This document shows positions 23,849 to 29,965 of a stretch of 43,620 bases of DNA, piece after piece (the first letter of the stretch is position 1; each line of letters begins with the position of its first letter). The position numbers and the translations under genes were made by a program. The notes beneath the pieces were generated by a model. The model had not been told where the DNA came from and made no database searches. It saw only the letters and a program-made list of their open reading frames with translations. The DNA comes from Streptomyces spiralis (GTDB taxonomy: Bacteria > Actinomycetota > Actinomycetes > Streptomycetales > Streptomycetaceae), in NCBI RefSeq assembly GCF_014654675.1, contig NZ_BNBC01000021.1, forward strand, positions 72,375-115,994, read 5' to 3'.

Positions 23849-24910
23849 ATGAACAATCAAGGGGTGGCGATCTCTCTATTCTCCGGGGCTGGCGGCCTGG
23901 ACCTTGGCGTCGAGGCCGCCGGTTTCGAGGTTCGGGCAGCGGTCGAACGCAACAAGGACGCTGCTCTCACTATGGAGAAAAACTTTCCCCACCTCGACTC
24001 CGTCATTGTTAATGACATCCTCATGACGACCACGGACGAGATTTTGGAGCACGCTGGCCTAAGGGGTGGCGAGCGGCCGGATCTGCTGGTCGGCGGTCCC
24101 CCTTGCACTCCATTCTCCAAGTCTGGCTTCTGGCTGGACTGGAAACGAGACGGACTGGACCCCGACGCCAGTCTCTTGCAAGAATATACGCGCGTTCTCC
24201 GTGAGGCCAAGCCGAGAGCCTTTGTGCTCGAAAACGTCTACGCATTGACGTACAACAACAAGGCCAGTCGTCCTGCCTTCGATCGACTCTTGAGAGAGAT
24301 CAAGGAGGCGGGGTACGAATTTGACTGGAAAGTCCTCAACGCAGCTGACTACGGGGTGCCGCAAGCCAGGCCGCGCCTCTTCATCGTCGGCGCGCCCGAA
24401 GGGGAAAAGATCCCTTCCTTGCCTACAGCGACCCACACGGGCAAGTGGGAGCGTAGGTCTTCGGGTACAGAAGGTGCTGCGCCGTACGTCACAGCCGGCG
24501 AGGCCCTGAAGGGACTCGTCAGTGATCCAGAGCCTGAAGAGCGCGTCGGCGGGCAGTTCGGTCATCTTCTGCCTGACGTTCCGCCGGGAGACAACTACCT
24601 CTTCTACACGGAGAAGCGGGGCCACCCCGATCCGCTGTTCAAGTGGCGGAGCAGGTACTGGTCCTTCCTGTTGAAGTTGGACCCTGGTAAGCCCTCCCCG
24701 ACGATTCAGGCCCAACCCGGCCCGTACGTGGGCCCGTTCCATTGGGAGAACAGGCGCCTGCGCATCCCCGAGCTGAAGCGACTCTTCACGTTTCCCGACA
24801 GCTTCGAGTTCGTCGGGTCACGTTCGTCAGTCCAGGCCCAGGTTGGCAACAGCGTGCCACCGCGTCTCGCTGAGGCGGTTGTCCGGTCGGTCGCGGACGT
24901 GCTGAGTTGA
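23849..24910 (+). CDS. Cytosine-C5 DNA methyltransferase, partner of the EcoRV-like nuclease
   Basis: A 353-residue type II methylase. ATG 23849 (MNNQGVAISLFSGAGG) is preferred; the frame is open further upstream but would start inside the nuclease's last codons. Motif I is LFSGAGGLDLG, motif IV is VGGPPCTPFSKSG with the catalytic Cys, motif VI is FVLENV, motif VIII is QARPRLFIVG, and motif X is QVGNSVPPRLAEAV. The target recognition region lies between VIII and IX (about residues 190-285). It methylates carbon 5 of a cytosine in the site cut by the adjacent nuclease, protecting the host. Known EcoRV uses an adenine-N6 methylase, so this pairing is a rearranged system. GC content is low, as in the nuclease gene. 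Confidence 0.93.
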   Translation: MNNQGVAISLFSGAGGLDLGVEAAGFEVRAAVERNKDAALTMEKNFPHLDSVIVNDILMTTTDEILEHAGLRGGERPDLLVGGPPCTPFSKSGFWLDWKRDGLDPDASLLQEYTRVLREAKPRAFVLENVYALTYNNKASRPAFDRLLREIKEAGYEFDWKVLNAADYGVPQARPRLFIVGAPEGEKIPSLPTATHTGKWERRSSGTEGAAPYVTAGEALKGLVSDPEPEERVGGQFGHLLPDVPPGDNYLFYTEKRGHPDPLFKWRSRYWSFLLKLDPGKPSPTIQAQPGPYVGPFHWENRRLRIPELKRLFTFPDSFEFVGSRSSVQAQVGNSVPPRLAEAVVRSVADVLS

Positions 24911-24953
24911 CCAGAGGCAACAGACCGCGGCGCGGATAGCTCATGCGTCGTTG

Positions 24954-24980
24954 AGGGGGCCAAACAGGGGGCCAAACGAT
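24954..24980 (+). repeat. Tandem 12-mers, right-end candidate integrase arm site
   Basis: AGGGGGCCAAAC twice in tandem (24954-24965, 24966-24977) followed by GAT, matching the left-end site at 9722-9748 at 25 of 27 positions in the same orientation. It lies 98 bp inside the attR core. No gene covers it. Confidence 0.6.
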
Positions 24981-25078
24981 GCAGCCACACCCATACCCTC
25001 GCGGACGGTAGTGGACGGCTGTAGGAACCAAAGGCTCAGATGAGTGCCCAGGGTCGCAGGCACACTAGGGCCTGATCG

Positions 25079-25123
25079 CGTTCGGGACGAAGAGGTCGTG
25101 GGTTCAAATCCCGCCACCCCGAC
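25079..25123 (+). repeat. attR core, 45-bp copy of the tRNA-Pro 3' half
   Basis: Identical to 9627-9671. Only the anticodon-stem-to-3'-end half is present, so it does not form a tRNA. It marks the right junction of the element. Confidence 0.93.
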
Positions 25124-25136
25124 GCCGTAGTACCAG

Positions 25137-25176
25137 GTCAGGGGCCTGATCCGTGAAAGCGGATCGGGCCCCTGAC
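25137..25176 (+). terminator. Displaced host terminator of tRNA-Pro
   Basis: A 17-bp stem with one G-T wobble, GTCAGGGGCCTGATCCG (25137-25153) with its partner (25160-25176). It lies at the same distance from the att core as the element's own hairpin at the left. After excision it would again follow the tRNA. Confidence 0.65.
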
Positions 25177-25644
25177 GTGTTTGCCGGCCCACCCCCTTGC
25201 CGGCCGACTTCGGAGTCCGGGTCCCGGCCTCCGTCGGCATGAGCCTTCGCCACCGCGGGTCACCGGAGAAGCTGCGGGATGTGGCCGGCGCCTGGCGCCC
25301 GGGTGGGGAGCGGTTCCGCCGGAGCGTGAGGTTGCCGGAGGGCGGCAGAGTTCAGCTGATTCTTGCTGCCGGAAGTTGCCACTCACGGCAGGAGACCAGG
25401 TACGTATGATTGTTCGAGCAGTTTTCGCCGAGTGAATTCGGGCCACAGTTTCGGGGGGTGCCACTCGATTTCGAGGCGCGTCGACCCGAGACGACACAAA
25501 TGCCTGGGGACTTCGCGATACACGCCGCCCAGCTCATGCCTGTGGCTGCTGTTTCGCTGATTTCACCGGCGCGGGTGCGCTGCGGGACCGTGCGTCCCGG
25601 CCATGGAACTTCACGTCGTGTTTCGCCCCGGAGGAGCCGCGATC
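25177..25644. other. Non-coding stretch right of attR
   Basis: 468 bases in which I see no supportable gene. Open frames exist but lack a start signal, codon bias and recognisable sequence. The part after 25380 is less GC-rich and probably holds the promoter of the small membrane protein gene. A GGAGGAG ribosome site lies at 25630-25636. Confidence 0.55.
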
Positions 25645-26034
25645 ATGCATGCGCACCTGACCACAGACGACTGGGGGCTCATCGCGGGCGCGGTCACCGT
25701 CGTCTACATGGCGGCGATGTACTGGTGCATGCCGACGCCCAAGGCCAAGCGGCGCATGTTCATCGCCCCGCTGGCCGGCTGGGCGTTCCTGTTCCCCAAC
25801 GCCGCGGTAAAAGGCTATTCCGTCTCGCACACCCTGTATTTCTACAGTTGCGGGCTGATGATGTTCGTCATCATGCTGATGCCCGTCGCGAAAAGGGTTG
25901 CAGCCGATATCGCGGAGCAGGAGGAGAAGCCTTGGGACAAGGTGCCTCTCAACACTTTTTCCTTGTACTGGATGGCCGGCTCCGCCGCGGGGTGCGTCGC
26001 GGGAGTGGTCTACCTCTGGCCGTTCCTTGCATGA
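25645..26034 (+). CDS. Small four-TM membrane protein of unknown function
   Basis: A 129-residue protein starting at ATG 25645 (MHAHLTTDDWGLIAG) with GGAGGAG 8 bases upstream; an in-frame ATG 14 codons earlier lacks one. Four hydrophobic segments are visible: about residues 10-27, 40-58, 66-86 and 104-125. Basic residues before segment 2 (PKAKRRM) and after segment 3 (AKRVA) suggest N- and C-termini on opposite or same side by the positive-inside rule, which I cannot settle. A charged loop EQEEKPWDK precedes the last segment. I do not recognise the family. It is the first gene right of the element, upstream of the HypE-like gene in the same direction. Confidence 0.7.
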   Translation: MHAHLTTDDWGLIAGAVTVVYMAAMYWCMPTPKAKRRMFIAPLAGWAFLFPNAAVKGYSVSHTLYFYSCGLMMFVIMLMPVAKRVAADIAEQEEKPWDKVPLNTFSLYWMAGSAAGCVAGVVYLWPFLA

Positions 26035-26188
26035 CGGGCAACAGCGGCTCCCTGATGCGGTCCCCCTAACCGCCCCCTGATCGGGCGGTCGGTGGGTGTT
26101 CCGCGCGGAGCGCGGGGAGGAGGATGAGAGGCGGGGCGATCTTGTCGGTCGGAGGTCGCGGAGATCTCGTAGGTCTCGGGGGGCCGCT

Positions 26189-27139
26189 GTGGGAGCTGAG
26201 GGGGACGGCCGGAGTACGGCGCAGGTGGGGCTCGGGATGCCGGTGCGGGAACTGGTCGCCGGGCTGCTGCGCAGTGTGCCGGAGCCGGCCGTGCGGACCG
26301 GGGCGTACGTCGTCGATCCCCCGTTCTTCGGTGCGGGGGACGTGGGGCGGGTCGCCGTGTGCGGGGTGGTCAACGAGCTGGCCGCGAGCGGCGCCGAGCC
26401 GCGCCGGCTCACGCTCGGGATCGTGCTGGAGGCCGGGCTGCCGATGCCTCTGGTGCGCAGGCTGACGGACTCGGTGCGGCGCGCCGCCGACGAGGCCGGG
26501 GTCGAGATCGCGGCGGTGGACACGCGAGTGGTGCGTGCGGGCGAGGCGGACCGGGTGTTCGTCACGGCCACCGCGCTCGGCGTACGGCCCCCCGGCCCAC
26601 CGCTGGACCAGAGGAACATACGGCCCGGCGACCGGCTGCTCGTGACCGGGCCGCTCGGCGGCCACGCCGCACACCTGCTCTCCCTGCGCCACGAACTCGG
26701 CTACGAGCACCTCGTCCCCAGCGACTGCGCACCCCTGTCCGGCCTGCTCGCCCCGGTGCTGCCCCACCTGCGTCACGCCCGTGCCGTCACCGAGGGCGGC
26801 CTGGCCCGTGTGCTGCGCTCGTGCGCGGCGGGCCTGAGGCTCACCCTGCGCGTCGACGAGGCCGCCCTGCCGGTGCAGTACGAGGCCCGGATCGCGCTCG
26901 GCGCGCTGGGGATCGATCCGCTGGAGGCGGCCTGCGCGGGGTGCCTGTGCCTGTTCGTCCCCGAGGAGCGCACCGCCATGGTGCTGTCCGCGCTGCACGC
27001 GCACCCCTACGGCCGGCAGGCCGCCGTCATCGGCGAGGTCACCGCCGATCGCACCGGGGAGGTGCAGCTCAGGGGCGCGGACGGGGGCGCGAGGCCGCTC
27101 GGACCGCCCGATGCGCATGCGCCGGTGCGGTTGCATTGA
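26189..27139 (+). CDS. HypE/PurM-like ATP-binding protein (AIR-synthase-related)
   Basis: A protein of about 316 residues (if started at GTG 26189; an ATG at 26237 is also possible, and the frame is open to 26096 without similarity). YVVDPPFFGAGDVGRVAVCG matches the HypE core YxVxPLFFPGGDIGxLAVxG, followed by NELAASGAEPRRL, a long helix and VDTRVVRAGEAD, then the second PurM domain with GDRLLVTGPLGGHAAHLL and VTEGGLARVL. HypE dehydrates a thiocarboxamide on its C-terminal Cys to make the cyanide ligand of NiFe hydrogenases. This protein lacks that PRxC tail and no other hyp gene is present, so its chemistry differs. The glycine-rich N-terminal ATP loop is shortened or missing. It is convergent with the transporter gene. 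Confidence 0.75.
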   Translation: MGAEGDGRSTAQVGLGMPVRELVAGLLRSVPEPAVRTGAYVVDPPFFGAGDVGRVAVCGVVNELAASGAEPRRLTLGIVLEAGLPMPLVRRLTDSVRRAADEAGVEIAAVDTRVVRAGEADRVFVTATALGVRPPGPPLDQRNIRPGDRLLVTGPLGGHAAHLLSLRHELGYEHLVPSDCAPLSGLLAPVLPHLRHARAVTEGGLARVLRSCAAGLRLTLRVDEAALPVQYEARIALGALGIDPLEAACAGCLCLFVPEERTAMVLSALHAHPYGRQAAVIGEVTADRTGEVQLRGADGGARPLGPPDAHAPVRLH

Positions 27140-27154
27140 GGGCACTGGGCACTG

Positions 27155-28615
27155 TCAGGGGTGGGGTTTCGTCGGGGGGTCGGTTCGGGGTTCCGGTTCC
27201 GCGGGGGGTCGTGTCCGCCGGGAGTCCTGTACGTCGTAGCTGCGCAGCAGTGCGATGGCCGCCGCCGTGGCCAGGGCCGGCAGGACGGCGAAGCCGGTGA
27301 GCAGGCCCCATCCGGTGGTCGTGCTCTGTTCGGCGGCCCGGCCGGTTCCGGAGGAGACATAGCCCGAGAGCTGGAGCACCAGTCCGTAGACGAACGGGCC
27401 GACGGCGACGCCCAGGCCCTCGACGGTGGTGAAGACCCCGGACAACACTCCCGCCTGCCGGCGTGACGTACGGACCGTGTCCGCCGCGATGCAGTCCTGC
27501 AGCATCGCGTACAGGAAGAGCAGCTGGCCGGCGTGGCCCACACCCGCCAGGGCCATGGTGAGCAGCACCGCCGGGGTGGGCAGCACCGGCGCGGCGAGGA
27601 AGACCAGGCAGCCGGCCGCGAAGAGCGCGGACGCCGCCGCGTGGCCGCGACGGTTCCCCCTCCGACGGCCCAGCCGCGACCAGAGGCCGATCGTGAGGAG
27701 GTTGGGTGCGACGAACGCCGCCACCAAGGGGCCGATGCCGAGCCGTTCAGGCAGCACGTGGTCCGCAACGTAGGGCGCGCCCGCGATCAGCACGCCCGAG
27801 GCGGCCGACTGGACGAGGGCGCAGCGCAGCAGCGTCATGAAGGGCGGGCTGCTGCGGGCGACGGCGAGCTGGCGCCGCAGGCTCGGCTCGCTGCGCTGGA
27901 CGGGGCCGGGCGGGGCGGCAACCGTGCCCAGGAACACGCCGAGCGTTCCGGCCGCGACGACGGCCGCGCCGAACAGGCCCATCCAGCGGTGCCCGGCCAC
28001 GCCTCCCCCGCCCGCCTCGACCAGGGCGGGACCGGCCGCTCCCGTGACCAGGGCTGCCACGCCGATGAAGGTGACCCGGCCGCCGACCAGCCGGACCCGG
28101 TCCTCCTGGCGGTCGGTGATCTCCGCGGGCATCGCCACGTACGGCACCTGGAAGAAGGCGAACGCGGTGGCGGTGAGCAGGAATCCGGCCGCCGCGCACC
28201 ACGCGCCGGCCGTGCCGGTCGCGAGCCCCGCGAACGTCAGGGCGAAGCCGGCGGCCACCGCGAGGCCGCCACCGAGGACGTACGGGCGGCGGGCACCCCA
28301 ACGGGTCCGCGTACGGTCGCTGAGCCGGCCGGCGACCGGGTTGAGGAGGGCGTCCCACGCCTTGGGCAGGAACACGATCGCCCCGGCCAGCGCGGCGCCG
28401 ACCCCCAGGGTGTCGGTGAGGTAGGGAAGCAGCAGCAGGCCCGGCAGCGTGGTGAACGTGCCGGTGACCAGGGAGCCGGACGCGTAGCCCAGCCGGAGCC
28501 CGCGCGACGGACCGGCCGTGGCACGGCCTCGCGCCCGTGCGCCCGCTCTCGGGCGGGCGTGCGGCTCGGCCCGCGCCTGCTCGGCCCGCGCCTGCTCGGT
28601 TCCGGTGACGGTCAT
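27155..28615 (-). CDS. MFS transporter of the GPH (glycoside/cation symporter) type
   Basis: A 486-residue protein starting at ATG 28615 with GGAGGAG close upstream. A basic Ala/Arg/Glu-rich N-terminus of about 38 residues precedes 12 predicted membrane segments. GRLSDRTRTRWGARRPYVLGG, in the loop after segment 2, is the motif of the GPH family (MelB-like), and PAEITDRQEDRV after segment 4 is also typical. GPH proteins carry sugars with a cation, but members in specialised-metabolite loci are often exporters. Lacking a sugar operon nearby and being divergent from the AfsA-like gene, this one may export the locus product. A set of six 14-bp tandem repeats begins 10 bases before its start. Confidence 0.85.
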   Translation of the reverse strand: MTVTGTEQARAEQARAEPHARPRAGARARGRATAGPSRGLRLGYASGSLVTGTFTTLPGLLLLPYLTDTLGVGAALAGAIVFLPKAWDALLNPVAGRLSDRTRTRWGARRPYVLGGGLAVAAGFALTFAGLATGTAGAWCAAAGFLLTATAFAFFQVPYVAMPAEITDRQEDRVRLVGGRVTFIGVAALVTGAAGPALVEAGGGGVAGHRWMGLFGAAVVAAGTLGVFLGTVAAPPGPVQRSEPSLRRQLAVARSSPPFMTLLRCALVQSAASGVLIAGAPYVADHVLPERLGIGPLVAAFVAPNLLTIGLWSRLGRRRGNRRGHAAASALFAAGCLVFLAAPVLPTPAVLLTMALAGVGHAGQLLFLYAMLQDCIAADTVRTSRRQAGVLSGVFTTVEGLGVAVGPFVYGLVLQLSGYVSSGTGRAAEQSTTTGWGLLTGFAVLPALATAAAIALLRSYDVQDSRRTRPPAEPEPRTDPPTKPHP

Positions 28616-28624
28616 CTCGGCTCC

Positions 28625-28708
28625 TCCGCAGGCAGCGATCCGCAGGCACCATTCCGCGGGTGCGGATCCGCGGGCACGTGTCCGCGGGCACCATTCCGCG
28701 GGCGTAGA
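28625..28708. repeat. Six tandem 14-bp repeats ahead of the transporter gene
   Basis: The unit TCCGCGGGCACCAT recurs six times without gaps (28625, 28639, 28653, 28667, 28681, 28695), each with up to six changes; the start TCCGC is invariant and GGG/AGG follows. The array begins 10 bases upstream of the transporter ATG on the leftward strand, so it is in its leader. Possible roles are an operator array, a phase-variable expression tract, or neutral expansion. Confidence 0.75.
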
Positions 28709-28712
28709 GGGG

Positions 28713-28775
28713 GACATCAGGTCGATGCCCCGCCCGCAGACGGGGGAAATCCGGGGGCGGGGCAGTGACATCAGG
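28713..28775. promoter_or_regulatory. Operator-like repeats between the transporter and AfsA-like genes
   Basis: GACATCAGG occurs twice (28713-28721, 28767-28775), flanking an inverted repeat TGCCCCGCCC (28726-28735) / GGGCGGGGCA (28755-28764). The symmetrical layout in a divergent promoter region suggests a regulator-binding site. I do not recognise it as a butyrolactone-receptor (ARE) sequence. Confidence 0.4.
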
Positions 28776-28944
28776 GTCGGGCGAGGGGCATGGATACGGC
28801 TAAAGCCGACCTCGAGGCCAAGGTGTCGTCGCCATGGACGCCCGGCCGCCGCGCAGTTGCTGCCGTGCATCTTGCTGCCACCGTGTCCGGCTGGCCCGGT
28901 GCTCGCCCTCGTGTTCACGATGGGAGGCGGACAAGGGGAGGGAC

Positions 28945-29955
28945 ATGACGATCGATCACGGCACCGCCATGAGCCACACGGTCCCGGCCGGTCCGGGCAT
29001 GGGAACGTGCCACCTGATCCACCGCCCGTCCCCCCGGGACCACTACCTTCTGGACGTTCCCGGCCCCGGCGAGGAGAACTTCGCCCTCGCCGGCGAGATG
29101 CCGGTCGCCCACCCGCTCTTCAACGACGGCCCCGGCCGCTTCCACGACGTGCAGATCGCGACGGAGACGGTCCGCGAGGTCGGCGAGTTCATCGGCCACC
29201 GGTACTTCGGGGTGCCGGACGACCGGCCCGGCCTCTTCTTCCGCCTCGCGCTCGAGCTCACCGACCTCTCCGGCTGGCGCTCGCCGCACCGGCTTCCCGG
29301 GGAGGGCGGCATACCGGTGACGACCCATATCAGGGTCCGGCCGGCGAACGTCGTCGACGAGGTGCCGCGCGGGCTGGACTTCCACATCGAGATCCTCATC
29401 GACGGCATGTCGTGCGGGACCGGGGCAGCGGGGCTGGTGTTCCTGATGCCGCGCCTCTACCGCAAGCATCTGGAGCACGTCCGCCGGGCCCAGCCGGCGA
29501 TGCCGGAGCTGGACGACTTCCCGGACGGGCCGCCGCGGCCGGCGACGTGCGCCGAGGTCGGCCGGTACCTGCCGGAGAACGTGGTGATCAGTGAGCCGAC
29601 GGACTGCGCGCGCGGCCGGCTGAGCACCTGGGTGCTGACCGAGGGCGTCAGCCCCGTCTTCGTGGGCGGCGACGGCCAGTTGACGGGGCTGCACCTGATG
29701 GAGTCACTGCGCCAGGCGTCGCTGCTGGCGGCGGGCCGTACGCACGGTCTGTCCGCGGAGCGCAGCATGCCGGTCTCCTGCGAGGTGAACTTCCGCGGCC
29801 AGGCGGACCTGGACGTGCCGCTGCGCTGTTTCGCCGTGGTGGGGGCGCTCGGGCGCGATGCCGAGGGGCGGCCCTCGGTGCCGGTCACGCTCACGGTGAC
29901 GCAGCGGCGGCGCACGGTGGCCGAGGCCCGCACCCTCGTGGTGCAGGACTTCTGA
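28945..29955 (+). CDS. AfsA/ScbA-family signal biosynthesis protein
   Basis: A 336-residue protein starting at ATG 28945 (MTIDHGTAMSHTV) with GGGGAGGG upstream. It contains two tandem AfsA hot-dog repeats: the first starts at about residue 25 with LIHRPSPRDHYLLDV and AHPLFNDGPGRFHD, and the second at about residue 200 with the LTGLHLMESLRQASLL helix and VNFRGQADLDVPL. AfsA enzymes join a beta-ketoacyl group to dihydroxyacetone phosphate on the way to A-factor-type gamma-butyrolactones; relatives make other butenolide or furan signals. No TetR-like receptor (ArpA/ScbR) or reductase is present within the window, which is unusual. The gene ends 10 bases before the SARP GTG, so the two are cotranscribed. 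Confidence 0.9.
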   Translation: MTIDHGTAMSHTVPAGPGMGTCHLIHRPSPRDHYLLDVPGPGEENFALAGEMPVAHPLFNDGPGRFHDVQIATETVREVGEFIGHRYFGVPDDRPGLFFRLALELTDLSGWRSPHRLPGEGGIPVTTHIRVRPANVVDEVPRGLDFHIEILIDGMSCGTGAAGLVFLMPRLYRKHLEHVRRAQPAMPELDDFPDGPPRPATCAEVGRYLPENVVISEPTDCARGRLSTWVLTEGVSPVFVGGDGQLTGLHLMESLRQASLLAAGRTHGLSAERSMPVSCEVNFRGQADLDVPLRCFAVVGALGRDAEGRPSVPVTLTVTQRRRTVAEARTLVVQDF

Positions 29956-29965
29956 GGTCCGTCCC

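Noticed and set aside
25079..25123. Second tRNA-Pro gene
   Set aside because: Only the 3' half is present; the 5' acceptor and D-arm are missing, so it is attR.
24941..25240. Leftward frame across attR with the same GVAGFEPTTSSSRT peptide
   Set aside because: Antisense of the 45-bp tRNA repeat; no ribosome site or similarity outside it.
25410..26069. 219-residue rightward frame overlapping the small membrane protein
   Set aside because: Arg/His-rich out-of-frame translation without a ribosome site; the other frame encodes a clear four-TM protein.
28625..28708. CRISPR array
   Set aside because: Units are 14 bp with no spacers and no cas genes nearby; it is a simple tandem repeat.
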